A stretch of 60,529 nt of DNA from Rhodospirillaceae bacterium (lineage in GTDB: Bacteria > Pseudomonadota > Alphaproteobacteria > Dongiales > Dongiaceae). Location: assembly GCA_008012315.1 (NCBI GenBank), contig SSEL01000026.1, positions 1 through 60,529 on the forward strand, written 5' to 3'. The position numbers were made by a program, and so were the translations under genes. The stretch's first letter is position 1, and the number at the start of each line of letters is the position of its first letter. Below, in pieces: positions 18,428-27,023 of this stretch. The notes under the pieces were generated by a model that searched no databases, was not told where the DNA came from, and saw only the letters and a list, made by a program, of their open reading frames with translations.

Positions 18428-19369
18428 TCAGTCGAGCCGTGCTTCGATCGCGTCCCAGATCTTGTCTTCCAGGATCGTGCCGTCGAATCGGTTGACCTCC
18501 TGCAGGCCGGTCGGCGAGGTGACGTTGATTTCGGTGAGGTAATCGCCGATCACATCGACGCCGACGAAGATCAGGCCGCGTTCCTTCAAGGCGGGACCGA
18601 TCGCGGCGCAGATCTCGCGGTCGCGCTTGGTCAGCTCAACCTTCATCGCCTGGCCGCCCACATGCATATTGGAGCGCGCCTCCCCCTGGGCCGGCACGCG
18701 GTTGATGGCGCCGACCGCCTCGCCATCGATCAGGATGATGCGTTTATCGCCCTGCCGCACCTCCGGCAAATATCGCTGCACGATGACCGGCTCGCGGTAG
18801 AGTTGGGTGAAGAGCTCGAGCAGGGCGGTCAGGTTCTCGTCATCGGGCTTGATATGGAAGACGCCGGCGCCGCCATTGCCATAAAGGGGCTTGACGATGA
18901 TGTCCTTGTGCTCTGCCCGGAAGTCCAGGATCTCCCGCCGGTCCGCCGTGATCAGCGAGGGCGGCATCAGATCGGGAAAATGGGTGACGAACAATTTTTC
19001 CGGCGCATTGCGCACATGCACCGGATCGTTCACCACCAGGGTCTTGGGATGGATATGCTCCAGGATATGGGTGGCGGTGATATAGGACATGTCGAAGGGC
19101 GGGTCCTGTCGCATCAACACGACATCGACCTGGCTGAGATCCAGCTTCTCCTGGCTGCCGGCCGTATAATGATTGCCCTTCTCACGCCGCAAAGTCACCG
19201 GCCGGGCATAGGCCGTCACCTTGCCGTCACGGAAGGAGAGATCGCGCGGATGATAGTAATACAGGCGATGGCCGCGCCGTTCCGCCGACAGGCCCATGAC
19301 GAAAGTGGAATCGCCGTCGATATTGATACTTTCGATCGGGTCCATCTGGATGGCGACGGTCAGGGACAT
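18428..19369 (-). CDS. gshB: Glutathione synthetase
   Basis: ATP-grasp ligase that adds glycine to gamma-glutamylcysteine, the last step of glutathione synthesis. 313 residues, against 316 in E. coli. The opening [17 protein letters not shown] is diagnostic, with [24 protein letters not shown], the glycine-rich lid region [10 protein letters not shown] and the magnesium-binding [10 protein letters not shown] near the end. The ATG at 19369 follows GAGGAAATC, a good ribosome site; the open frame upstream is not protein-like. It closes a minus-strand run rsmI-yraN-SirB1-gshB. Confidence 0.95.
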   Translation of the reverse strand: MSLTVAIQMDPIESINIDGDSTFVMGLSAERRGHRLYYYHPRDLSFRDGKVTAYARPVTLRREKGNHYTAGSQEKLDLSQVDVVLMRQDPPFDMSYITATHILEHIHPKTLVVNDPVHVRNAPEKLFVTHFPDLMPPSLITADRREILDFRAEHKDIIVKPLYGNGGAGVFHIKPDDENLTALLELFTQLYREPVIVQRYLPEVRQGDKRIILIDGEAVGAINRVPAQGEARSNMHVGGQAMKVELTKRDREICAAIGPALKERGLIFVGVDVIGDYLTEINVTSPTGLQEVNRFDGTILEDKIWDAIEARLD

Positions 19370-19443
19370 GATTTCCTCGGTATATCGCAGTTTCGCCGTC
19401 GGTTGTGCCCGGCCCGGTACCTTGTCGTCAAGCCGGGTGGCGA

Positions 19444-20331
19444 TCATTGCAGGACGCGTTCGATCTCCTGCAACAGCCGGGCGGCCTGATGGCGCTGGGC
19501 GGGGCTGGATTCGAAGCCGAGGCAGCGCTGCAAGGCCTGCCGGGCGGCGGTCAGGTGGCCGAGGCGGTGATGGATCAGGCCGGCCTCGCGCCATAAAGCC
19601 GCCTGGTCCGGCGCGATCCACAGCATGCGCTCCACCACCGCGACGGCGCGTTGCAGCTCGCCTTCCTGCACCAGCCGCAGTTTCAAGTTGTTCTGCAAGC
19701 GCAGAAGAATGTCCCGGTCGGAGACGGCAGCCGATTGATCGGGACGCAATTCAGCCTTCTCGCCGGCCATTGCCTTCAATTTTTCACGCAGATCGAGGAT
19801 ATCGCGCGGCGCGCCCTGGTCGAAGGGATCGAGGATCACGGCGCGGTTGCCGACCCGCAAGCGGATCATGAAATGACCGGGAAAATTCACGCCCTCGATT
19901 TGCCAGCCCAAAGCGCGGGCGGCGTGGATATACAGGATCGACAAGGCTACCGGCAGGCCGCGGCGGCGGTCGATCACCCGGATCAGATTGGCGTTCTGCA
20001 GATCGTCATAGGTGGATTGATCGCCGCGATAGCCGTGCCGCGTGGAGAGAACATTGCGCAGCATATCGACCCGGACCGCGAGGATGGCATCGGCATCATC
20101 GGTCGACAGATCCTCCAGCCGTGCCAGCTGGCGCATATCCTCCGCCAAGGTTTCCAGATGGGCGCGGTATTCGGCAGGATCGACCTCGGGGCAATCGAGC
20201 GCCGCAAAGGCCAGGGCTGCTTCGGCAACGTCGAGCGGTCCCTCCGGCGCCGCGCCTCCTGTCGACGCTCCGATGGCGCGCAAATAGACATCCGGCGCTT
20301 GCCAGCCTTTTGCGGCGATGTCTTCGGTCAT
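19444..20331 (-). CDS. SirB1-type transglutaminase-like protein with TPR tail
   Basis: 295 residues. The central domain (about 80-200) carries the SirB1 pattern [29 protein letters not shown] and ILDPFDQGA; the C-terminal part (about 215-290) has two TPR-like helix pairs. In the transglutaminase-like superfamily the catalytic cysteine should precede the GHF histidine, but here the position after GLPV is ALSIL without cysteine, as is common in SirB1 proteins. So it is probably not a peptidase. Function is unknown; it is often found near gshB, prfA or hemK. The ATG at 20331 lies 40 bases from yraN. Confidence 0.85.
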   Translation of the reverse strand: MTEDIAAKGWQAPDVYLRAIGASTGGAAPEGPLDVAEAALAFAALDCPEVDPAEYRAHLETLAEDMRQLARLEDLSTDDADAILAVRVDMLRNVLSTRHGYRGDQSTYDDLQNANLIRVIDRRRGLPVALSILYIHAARALGWQIEGVNFPGHFMIRLRVGNRAVILDPFDQGAPRDILDLREKLKAMAGEKAELRPDQSAAVSDRDILLRLQNNLKLRLVQEGELQRAVAVVERMLWIAPDQAALWREAGLIHHRLGHLTAARQALQRCLGFESSPAQRHQAARLLQEIERVLQ

Positions 20332-20371
20332 GGGTTCTGGTCGTCTTGGCTTGTCATAGGCGAATCATGCC

Positions 20372-20800
20372 TCATTCGCCGACCGGACGCCAAGCCTCGC
20401 GAATATGCTTCGGCCAACCGCCGGCGGCGATGGCAATAACGTCAAACCGCAGTGTCAGGCCGGCGCAGTCGGCGCGCTGCAGCTGGAAGGCCAAAGCGGC
20501 ACGGACAAGGCGGGCCTGCTGTCGGCTGCCGAGCGCATAAAGGGCGCCGACAAGTCCTGCCCGGCTCTTGACCTCGACGATCGCCAGGATACCGCCTTTG
20601 CGGGCGGCAATATCGATCTCGCCCAGCGGATGGCGCCAATTCCGCGCCAGGATCCGATAACCCGTGCAACGCAGGCGCCAGACGGCAATGAGTTCGGCCC
20701 AACGGCCGCGCCGCCGCGCGCGCTGGCCGCGCTGCGGATTGCCCGGCAGGCCCGACCGCGCCGGCTTGCGCAACCGATAGGCAGATTTTCTACGCGTCAT
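20372..20800 (-). CDS. yraN: YraN/UPF0102 family nuclease-fold protein
   Basis: 142 residues from ATG 20800. The family core is present: RGRWAELIAVWRL, RNWRHPLGEIDIAAR, and ILAIVEVKSRAG, the last two carrying the Asp and the Glu-x-Lys of a restriction-endonuclease-like (RecB-type) active site. The Arg-rich N-terminus (MTRRKSAYRLRKPARSG) suggests nucleic-acid binding. Its start overlaps the end of rsmI by 11 bases, an arrangement that is common and implies translational coupling. A second ATG two codons upstream (20806) is equally possible. Biological role not established. Confidence 0.85.
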   Translation of the reverse strand: MTRRKSAYRLRKPARSGLPGNPQRGQRARRRGRWAELIAVWRLRCTGYRILARNWRHPLGEIDIAARKGGILAIVEVKSRAGLVGALYALGSRQQARLVRAALAFQLQRADCAGLTLRFDVIAIAAGGWPKHIREAWRPVGE

Positions 20801-21821
20801 CGCCATCCGGCCGGTGGTCGGCGCGCGATGCAGGCGTCTTCTGCGCCAGTTCCAGCGCCCGCGCATAGACCAGACGCTTCTTCTCGCCGCTGGCGGCGGC
20901 GACTGTCGCGGCGGCATCCTTGACGCTCATGCGGCCGAGTGCATCGATGAGCGCGGCGTCGAGATCGAAAGCAGCGGCGGTTTCCGCCGTCGGCGGCGCG
21001 ATCACCAGGACGATCTCCCCGCGCGGCGGTCCGGCCTCACGATAATGCGCCGCCAGCTCGCTCAGCGTACCGCGCCTTATCTCCTCATAAAGCTTGGTCA
21101 GTTCGCGCGTCACGGCTGCCGGTCGGTCGCCCAGGATATCGGCGAGATCGCCCAGGCTGTCGGCCAGCCGGGGCGCCGTCTCGAAAAAGATCAGGCTGGC
21201 GCGCAGATCGCGGAATTCCGCGGCGATCTGGCGCCGGGCGGCGGATTTCGGCGGCAGGAAACCGGCGAACAGGAACCGGTCGGTCGGCAGGCCGGACAGA
21301 ATCAACGCCATGATCGGCGCGGAGGGACCCGGCAAGGCAGTCACGGCGGTACCCTGCGCCGCCGCATCCCGCACCAATTTGTAGCCGGGATCGGAGATCA
21401 GCGGCGTGCCCGCATCGCTGATCAAGGCCAGGCGCGCACCGTCGCGTAGGCGACGCAGCAAATCCGGGCGCATCTGGTCGGCATTGTGATCGTGATAGGG
21501 GATCAGCGGCTTGGAAATGCCGAAATGGCGCAATAACCGGCTGCTGACGCGGCTATCCTCGCAGGCGACGGCATCGGCCTGGCGCAGCCAATCCAAGGCG
21601 CGGGCGCTGATATCGCCGAGATTGCCGATCGGTGTCGCAATCAAGGCGAGACAGGCTCCTGACCGCCCGGCCGTTGCGAATCCTTCTTGTTCGATGGCTT
21701 CATCGGCGGCCGCATCGACCGCTTCCTCGCTTGCCGAACCTTCGAGAGGCACTGCGTCGCCGGCCGAGGCCTTCTCACCGGCTCTCGGTTTACTTCGCTG
21801 CCCGCTATGGCTACCCTTCAC
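20790..21821 (-). CDS. rsmI: 16S rRNA (cytidine1402-2'-O)-methyltransferase RsmI
   Basis: SAM-dependent enzyme of the tetrapyrrole-methylase fold that methylates the ribose of C1402 in the ribosomal decoding centre. The core starts with CLALIATPIGNLGDISARAL and includes CEDSRVSSRLLRHF, SDAGTPLISDPGYKLV, LPGPSAPIMALILSGLPTD and FFETAPRL, all RsmI signatures. The GTG at 21821 follows GGAG by seven bases and gives 343 residues. It has an Ala/Glu-rich N-terminal extension of about 55 residues compared with E. coli. The frame continues to 21971, but that would overlap the divergent lipoprotein gene. Confidence 0.93.
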   Translation of the reverse strand: MKGSHSGQRSKPRAGEKASAGDAVPLEGSASEEAVDAAADEAIEQEGFATAGRSGACLALIATPIGNLGDISARALDWLRQADAVACEDSRVSSRLLRHFGISKPLIPYHDHNADQMRPDLLRRLRDGARLALISDAGTPLISDPGYKLVRDAAAQGTAVTALPGPSAPIMALILSGLPTDRFLFAGFLPPKSAARRQIAAEFRDLRASLIFFETAPRLADSLGDLADILGDRPAAVTRELTKLYEEIRRGTLSELAAHYREAGPPRGEIVLVIAPPTAETAAAFDLDAALIDALGRMSVKDAAATVAAASGEKKRLVYARALELAQKTPASRADHRPDGDDA

Positions 21822-21919
21822 GCGCTTTCTCCGATCGAGGTCGGGGCACCAACCGTTCCGGTTGCGCAGGGTCACGCCGGCACCGCAACGGCTCGTAAAA
21901 TCATTGTATGGGATGAACG

Positions 21920-23227
21920 ATGTCGGCACTGGGCGCAAGGGTGAAACGTATTCTGGCATGGCTGTCGCCATCGGCCGCCGGCGAGGGCTGGACCACAGTC
22001 ACCCGATGCAAGATGATGTCCCGGTCCGGCGTTCTCCCGATCTCCAATGTTCTCCCGGTCGCCGGCTTGCTGTTGGGCGGGCTGGTGCTGGCTGGCTGTG
22101 CCGGCAACAATCCGGCACCGGCGGCGAAATCGGCGCCGCCAGCCGTCGTCACCCCGGCCCAGCCGCAAGCGCCGCAACCCGCACCGGTCGCGCCGGGCGG
22201 CACAATCGGCCTGATGCTGCCCTTGTCGGGACAACATGCCAATCTCGGCCGCGCCTTGCTGCAGGCGGCGGAAATGGGGCTGTTCGATGTTGGCGACGAC
22301 AGCTTCACCCTGCTGGTGGAAGACACGGCGACCGCCGCTGGGCCGGAATCGGCGGCGCGTAAATTGCTGGCCGGCGGCGCCAATATCCTGCTTGGCCCGC
22401 TTTTCGGCACCGATGTGAAGCGGGTGGCGCCGATCGCGCAGAATGCGCATGTGCCGATGATCGCCTTCACCAATGATTCCTCCCTGGCGCAAAACGGCGT
22501 CTATATCTTCGGCGTGACGCCGGAATCGCAGGTGCAGCGCGTGATCGGCTATGCCGGCAGCCAGGGCATCAAGCGTTATGCCATCCTGACGCCGAATTCA
22601 CCTTATGGCCGGCTGGTACTGACCAGTTTCCAGACCCAGGTAACGCAAAGCGGCGGCCAGGTTGCGCAGATCGATTTCTACGATCCGTCGAGCATCGATT
22701 TCACGCCAATCGTGCAGCGTCTCGCCGATGAAAAGAAAACTGTCGGCTTCGATGCGCTGATGATTGCCGAAGGCGGTGCCAAGATGCGCCAGATCGCGCC
22801 GTTGCTGCCGGCTTTCGAAGTGGGGCCGCAACAGCTCCGCCTGCTCGGCACCTCGCTATGGGGCGAAGGGGTCGTCTGGCGCGAAGCCGGGCTGGCGGGT
22901 GGCTGGTATGCGACCACGGCGCCGGATCGCTGGAGGGATTTCGCCAATCACTACCGTGATGTCTACGGCGCCACGCCGGATCAGCGCGCGGCCATCGTCT
23001 ATGATGCAGTGACCCTCGCCGTGGCCTTGGGCAAGGGGCCGACCGGCGCCGATTACAGCCCGACCGCCTTGACCAACGGCAATGGCTTCAGCGGCATTGC
23101 CGGGCTGTTCCGCCTGATGCCGAACGGTACCGTGGATCGCGGCCTCGCGGTGATGGAAATCTCACCGCCGACGGCGCCGGTCCAGCGCGATCCGGCGCCG
23201 ACCAGCTTCGTGCCGGTGATCAACTGA
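21920..23227 (+). CDS. LpoA/LppC-like penicillin-binding protein activator lipoprotein
   Basis: 435 residues from ATG 21920 (an ATG pair at 22013/22016 is an alternative). A hydrophobic segment ends in the lipobox LVLAGCAGN, then an Ala/Pro-rich linker (about residues 60-92) leads to a periplasmic-binding-protein type I domain starting IGLMLPLSGQHANLGRALLQ. That layout matches the LppC/LpoA family, outer-membrane lipoproteins that activate peptidoglycan synthases in gammaproteobacteria; the role in alphaproteobacteria is inferred. It is divergent from rsmI by 98 bases, a widely kept arrangement. Confidence 0.87.
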   Translation: MSALGARVKRILAWLSPSAAGEGWTTVTRCKMMSRSGVLPISNVLPVAGLLLGGLVLAGCAGNNPAPAAKSAPPAVVTPAQPQAPQPAPVAPGGTIGLMLPLSGQHANLGRALLQAAEMGLFDVGDDSFTLLVEDTATAAGPESAARKLLAGGANILLGPLFGTDVKRVAPIAQNAHVPMIAFTNDSSLAQNGVYIFGVTPESQVQRVIGYAGSQGIKRYAILTPNSPYGRLVLTSFQTQVTQSGGQVAQIDFYDPSSIDFTPIVQRLADEKKTVGFDALMIAEGGAKMRQIAPLLPAFEVGPQQLRLLGTSLWGEGVVWREAGLAGGWYATTAPDRWRDFANHYRDVYGATPDQRAAIVYDAVTLAVALGKGPTGADYSPTALTNGNGFSGIAGLFRLMPNGTVDRGLAVMEISPPTAPVQRDPAPTSFVPVIN

Positions 23228-23259
23228 ATCACCCGGAACGGATCGGATTTTGCCAAGAG

Positions 23260-23284
23260 GCGCGCCGCTTGCGGCGCGCTTCCA
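23260..23284 (+). terminator. Hairpin after the LpoA-like gene
   Basis: GCGCGCCGC pairs with GCGGCGCGC across a 2-base loop, then TTCCATTTT. It lies 32 bases past the stop of the lipoprotein gene and 23 bases before the convergent hemW stop. Confidence 0.55.
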
Positions 23285-23306
23285 TTTTGGATTGCAGCAA
23301 CTGGAC

Positions 23307-24965
23307 CTATAGAAGGGCCGCGAGCACACTGTCGAGCCGCACCCGGCCGTCTTCCGTGGCGTAGAGGACCTGTTCGGTTTGCATCAGCATGCGGCCATCG
23401 ATCAGACGCTGCAGCCGTTCCGATGCGATCCAGTGATCGAGTGGATGCCCGGTTTCCCCGATCACGCGGTCGAGGCTGACGCCTTCCGTCAGGCGTAACC
23501 CCATCATCAGCATCTCTTCCAGTCGGGCGCGTGGCTCGATCTCGTCGAATTGTCGGGTCGCGTGGCCATCGCGTTCCACCAAATCGAGCCAGGCTTCGGG
23601 CGCGCGATGCTGGCGGGTGGCGGTCTTCGTTCCATCGATCGTCAAGCGGCCATGGGCGCCCGGTCCGATGCCGATATAGTCGCCATAGCGCCAATAGCAG
23701 AGATTGTGCCGCGATTCCTGGCCGGGCCGGGCATAGTTGGAAACCTCGTAAGCCATCAGGCCGGCCTCAGCCAGATGCGCGGTGGTGAGATCATAGAGCG
23801 CCGCCTGCACGTCTTCCTCTGGCAGGCGGAAATCGCCGCGCGCATAGGCCTGTTCGAAGACCGTGCCGGTCTCGATCGTCAATTGATAGAGTGACAGGTG
23901 ATCGCCGGCACGCGCCAGGGCTTCGCGCAATTCGGCCTGCCAGCCGTCGACGGTCTGACCGGGCCGGGCATAGATGAGGTCGAAAGAGAAGCGGGGAAAG
24001 GTCTTTGCCGCCAGGTCCAGCGCCGCCAGGGCCTGCCCCGCATCGTGCTGGCGGCCGAGGAATTTCAGATCGGCATTGTTCAGCGACTGAATGCCGAGCG
24101 ACAGGCGGTTGATGCCGGCCGCGGCGAAGCCGCGGAATTTATCCGCTTCGACCGATGTGGGATTGGCTTCCAGCGTGATCTCGATGCCGGGATCGATTTG
24201 CCAATGGCCGGCCAGAGCGTCGATGATGGCCGCCGTCGTCGCGGGCGACATCAAGGACGGCGTGCCGCCGCCGAAAAACAGGCTGGTGACCCGGCGACCC
24301 GGTGTCAGCGCCGCGTAATGCGCGAGTTCACGCAGCAGCGCTTTTTTCCAGCGCGTTTCGTCGATGGTTTCGCGGACATGGCTGTTGAAATCGCAATAGG
24401 GGCATTTCGACTTGCAGAACGGCCAATGGACATAAATCGCAAAACCCGGATCGCGGCCGGCAACCCCCTCACCCTGTCCCTTCCCCGCGAGGGGGGAGGG
24501 AACGCTGTTGCTGACACCGGACCCGACTGCGCTCTCACCTGCCTTATTATCGATGATAGGAGCTCTGTCGCCGACATGCTGCGACGAACCCCTCTCCCCT
24601 CGCGGGAGAGGGGCGGGGGTGAGGGGGCCGCTTGCCCGGAGAACATTCAAAAGCTCGCTCAACACACCATCCGTATTTCCCAAAACGTCATTGTTGCAGA
24701 ATCTGATGACGGAATAACCCTGATCTTCCGGCCCGCGGCTGCGTATCTCATCCTGCGCGCTTTGAGCAAAATGCTGCCCGCCATCGATTTCGACAATCAA
24801 TCTGGCGGAAGGACAATAGAAGTCGGCGATATAGGACCCGATCGGTACTTGCCGGCGAAACTTCCAGCCGGCCAGCCGCTTATCACGCAACAACAACCAC
24901 AATCGGCGTTCTGCATCGGTTGATCGGCGACGCAGGGCACGGGCTCTATTTGCCGGTGCCGGCAT
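23307..24965 (-). CDS. hemW: DUF559 endonuclease-like domain fused in frame to HemW radical SAM protein
   Basis: 552 residues. Residues 1-112 are a DUF559 (very-short-patch-repair-like) domain: STDAERRLWLLLRDKRL, KFRRQVPIGSYIADFYC, LIVEIDGGQH, NNDVLGNTDGVL. Residues 113-170 form a linker encoded by two inverted copies of a GC-rich palindromic repeat (LTPAPLPRGERG and PSPLAGKGQGEG). From 171 on it is a complete HemW: the 4Fe-4S/SAM cysteines 184, 188 and 191 (CKSKCPYC), GGGTPSLM, and the C-terminal HemW region. HemW is a heme chaperone, not a coproporphyrinogen oxidase. Between residues 107 and 178 no ATG, GTG or TTG codon occurs in frame, so HemW seems to depend on the DUF559 start or on a non-standard one. 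The start lies 11 bases past rdgB. Confidence 0.88.
   Translation of the reverse strand: MPAPANRARALRRRSTDAERRLWLLLRDKRLAGWKFRRQVPIGSYIADFYCPSARLIVEIDGGQHFAQSAQDEIRSRGPEDQGYSVIRFCNNDVLGNTDGVLSELLNVLRASGPLTPAPLPRGERGSSQHVGDRAPIIDNKAGESAVGSGVSNSVPSPLAGKGQGEGVAGRDPGFAIYVHWPFCKSKCPYCDFNSHVRETIDETRWKKALLRELAHYAALTPGRRVTSLFFGGGTPSLMSPATTAAIIDALAGHWQIDPGIEITLEANPTSVEADKFRGFAAAGINRLSLGIQSLNNADLKFLGRQHDAGQALAALDLAAKTFPRFSFDLIYARPGQTVDGWQAELREALARAGDHLSLYQLTIETGTVFEQAYARGDFRLPEEDVQAALYDLTTAHLAEAGLMAYEVSNYARPGQESRHNLCYWRYGDYIGIGPGAHGRLTIDGTKTATRQHRAPEAWLDLVERDGHATRQFDEIEPRARLEEMLMMGLRLTEGVSLDRVIGETGHPLDHWIASERLQRLIDGRMLMQTEQVLYATEDGRVRLDSVLAALL
24463..24626. repeat. Inverted pair of GC-rich palindromic repeats within the DUF559-HemW linker
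   Basis: Copy A (24463-24500) runs CCCCCTCACCCTGTCCCTTC then CCCGCGAGGGG. Copy B (24589-24626) is the same element in reverse orientation (CTCCCCTCGCGGGAGAGGGG, then CGGGGGTGAGGGG). They flank about 88 bases. Elements of this kind are widespread as intergenic repeats in proteobacteria; here both are translated. Confidence 0.75.
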
Positions 24966-24976
24966 GGCCGATTTCC

Positions 24977-25579
24977 CTATTTTTCAGCAAAACAGGCCGC
25001 GACCAGTTGCTCGAAGGCGATGGCGCGATGGCTGATGGCGTGTTTCGCCGCCGGCTCCATCTCGCCGAAGGTGAGCGCCGCACCTTTCGGCAGGAAGATC
25101 GGGTCATAGCCGAAGCCATGCTTGCCACGCTTCTCGCCGATGATCTCGCCATCGACCCGGCCCTCGAAGGTTTCGCAATGGCCGTCGGGCCAGGCCAGGG
25201 TCAAGGCGCAGACGAATTGCGCCGAGCGGTCGGTGGCGGGCCGCAGGAGATCGATCACCCGCGCCATCGCCATGTCGAAATCCTTGGCCGGCCCGGCCCA
25301 GCGGGCCGAATAGATGCCGGGTGCGCCGTCCAGCACCGTTACCGCCAGGCCGGAATCGTCGGCCAAAGCCGGCAGGCCGCTGGCCGTCGCGGCGGCCAGG
25401 GCTTTCAGCCGGGCATTGCCGATGAAGGTGGTTTCGGTCTCCTCCGGCTCCGGCAGGCCCAGCGTGCCGGCGGAGACGACATCGGCCCCATAAGGCGCCA
25501 GCAATTCGCCGATTTCCTTGACCTTGCCCGGATTGTGGCTGGCGATGACCAGCCGGCCGCCCGTGAACCGCCGTGCCAT
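24977..25579 (-). CDS. rdgB: dITP/XTP pyrophosphatase (RdgB/HAM1 family)
   Basis: House-cleaning nucleotidase that removes dITP, ITP and XTP from the nucleotide pool. 200 residues, the family norm. The opening [15 protein letters not shown] binds the triphosphate, and the catalytic/metal region [14 protein letters not shown] and [20 protein letters not shown] is diagnostic. The C-terminal [23 protein letters not shown] completes the family. It starts three bases after rph and is followed 11 bases later by the DUF559-HemW frame. The rph-rdgB-hemW order is typical of alphaproteobacteria. Confidence 0.95.
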   Translation of the reverse strand: MARRFTGGRLVIASHNPGKVKEIGELLAPYGADVVSAGTLGLPEPEETETTFIGNARLKALAAATASGLPALADDSGLAVTVLDGAPGIYSARWAGPAKDFDMAMARVIDLLRPATDRSAQFVCALTLAWPDGHCETFEGRVDGEIIGEKRGKHGFGYDPIFLPKGAALTFGEMEPAAKHAISHRAIAFEQLVAACFAEK

Positions 25580-25582
25580 GTT

Positions 25583-26308
25583 TCAGCCCTGCATCAGGCC
25601 CAGTGCCCGGCGCTGATGCGCGGTCAGTTCCCCAACGCCCTTGCGTGCCAGTTGCAGCAGGCCGAGGAACTGTTCTTCCGAGAACGGGTCCTTTTCGGCC
25701 GTGCCCTGGATCTCGACGATGCCGCCAGTGCTGGTCAGGACGAAATTGGCATCGGCCTCGGCCTCGGAATCCTCGGCGTAATCCAGGTCGAGCACATTCT
25801 TGCCCTGGTGGATGCCGCAGGAAACCGCCGCCACCTGGCCGATCAGCGGCAAAGCGGTGATGACACCCATATCCTTCATCAGCTTGAAGGCCTGGTGCAG
25901 CGCCACGTAGCTGCCGGTGATCGCGGCGGTCCGGGTGCCGCCATCCGCCTGGATGACGTCGCAGTCGATCTTGATCTGGCGTTCGCCGAAACCGTCCAGC
26001 TTGGTGACGGCGCGCAAGGCGCGGCCGATCAAGCGCTGGATTTCCTGGGTCCGGCCCGATTGCTTGCCCTTGGCGGCTTCGCGGTCGGAGCGGGTATGGG
26101 TCGAGCGCGGCAGCATGCCGTATTCCGCCGTCACCCAGCCCTTGCCGGTATTGCGCAGGAAGGGCGGCACTTTCTCGTCGATCGATGCGGTGCAGAGCAC
26201 ATGGGTATTGCCGAATTTCGCCAGGCAGGAGCCCTCGGCATAGCGGTTGACGTTGATTTCCAGGGAAATCTCGCGCAGTTGATCGACGGCTCGGCCGGAT
26301 GGACGCAT
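25583..26308 (-). CDS. rph: Ribonuclease PH
   Basis: Phosphorolytic 3'-5' exoribonuclease that trims tRNA precursors. 241 residues from the ATG at 26308, giving the standard opening [12 protein letters not shown]; the upstream in-frame codons to 26323 are not part of the family. Family stretches: [62 protein letters not shown]. The PH core with the phosphate site (GGTRTA) is intact. First gene of the rph-rdgB-hemW run. Confidence 0.96.
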   Translation of the reverse strand: MRPSGRAVDQLREISLEINVNRYAEGSCLAKFGNTHVLCTASIDEKVPPFLRNTGKGWVTAEYGMLPRSTHTRSDREAAKGKQSGRTQEIQRLIGRALRAVTKLDGFGERQIKIDCDVIQADGGTRTAAITGSYVALHQAFKLMKDMGVITALPLIGQVAAVSCGIHQGKNVLDLDYAEDSEAEADANFVLTSTGGIVEIQGTAEKDPFSEEQFLGLLQLARKGVGELTAHQRRALGLMQG

Positions 26309-26431
26309 GACTAAAATCCTCAAATACAGCTATCGGGCGGACCCTACACCGGGTGCCGGCAAGGCGCCAGCCCGATGCGCAAGCAAGGCGCCAGCGGGGT
26401 GCGCATCGCCGGCCGGGCGCAAGCGCGCCGG

Positions 26432-26779
26432 CTATTTCCGGCGCCGCGCGCGCGACCAGCGGGTGCGGTCGAGATAATCCGCCGGCCGTTTCCGCACCCA
26501 GGTGACGAAACGCTGGATCGCCGGATCTTCCAGCAGCGCGGCGAAGCTGTAATAGCGCTCGGCCAATTCCCGTTCGCTGAACAGGGCATGGATGGTCTGA
26601 TGGCAGATCCGATGCATCGGCACCGTGATTGTCCCGCCATGGCTGCGCGGCACCGGATGATGCAGATCGGTGCCGGCGTCCGGTGCCAATGGCCGCCGGC
26701 AGAGCGGGCAGGTCGCAGGGCCGATCCCTGGGTCGATCGCTGGGTCTATCGCTGGGTCGATCGTTGGGCCACCGGGCAT
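26432..26779 (-). CDS. Small HNH-endonuclease-like protein
   Basis: About 115 residues from ATG 26779 (a TTG at 26872 would give 146). The core CPLCRRPLAPDAGTDLHHPV, then PRSHGG and HRICHQTIHAL, is an HNH/zinc-finger pattern: CxxC, LHH and CHQxIH. The rest (SFAALLEDPAIQRFVTWVRKRP) follows a small HNH family of unknown role found across proteobacteria. The N-terminus before the finger is a short repeat IDPAIDPAIDPG encoded by 12-base tandem repeats and is not conserved in such proteins. No ribosome site stands out for either start. Confidence 0.7.
   Translation of the reverse strand: MPGGPTIDPAIDPAIDPGIGPATCPLCRRPLAPDAGTDLHHPVPRSHGGTITVPMHRICHQTIHALFSERELAERYYSFAALLEDPAIQRFVTWVRKRPADYLDRTRWSRARRRK
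26723..26770. repeat. Four 12-base tandem repeats
   Basis: Units GATCCCTGGGTC, GATCGCTGGGTC, TATCGCTGGGTC and GATCGTTGGGCC follow one another without gaps. On the minus strand they encode the Ile-Asp-Pro-Ala repeats at the N-terminus of the HNH-like protein. The copy number could change by slippage without breaking the frame. Confidence 0.85.
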
Positions 26780-26962
26780 GTCACCGATATCCGGCGGGTG
26801 GGGCTGTCCTTGAATACGTCGGAAAGTATGCCGGCCATGGGCCAATCCTGGCGCCGCGGCGATAAAAGGCAAGCTGTTCCCGGCCCTTACGCGGCGATCG
26901 ACGCGCGGATGGTTGACCCGGGGGCAGGCGTTACCTAGATTCCTTCACACATTTGGTCATTT

Positions 26963-26991
26963 TTGACAAAATTGCCGGGATCGGATGTAGG
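26963..26991 (+). promoter_or_regulatory. Possible hrcA promoter
   Basis: A perfect TTGACA (26963-26968) is followed after 17 bases by TGTAGG, a poor -10. It lies 32 bases before the hrcA start in an AT-richer patch. No CIRCE element (TTAGCACTC-N9-GAGTGCTAA) is visible here. Confidence 0.35.
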
Positions 26992-27023
26992 TTCCGGCAG
27001 ATGGTCCAATTATCGGGAACGGG

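Noticed and set aside
26723..26770. CRISPR-like repeats
   Set aside because: The 12-base units are directly adjacent without spacers and lie within a coding frame.
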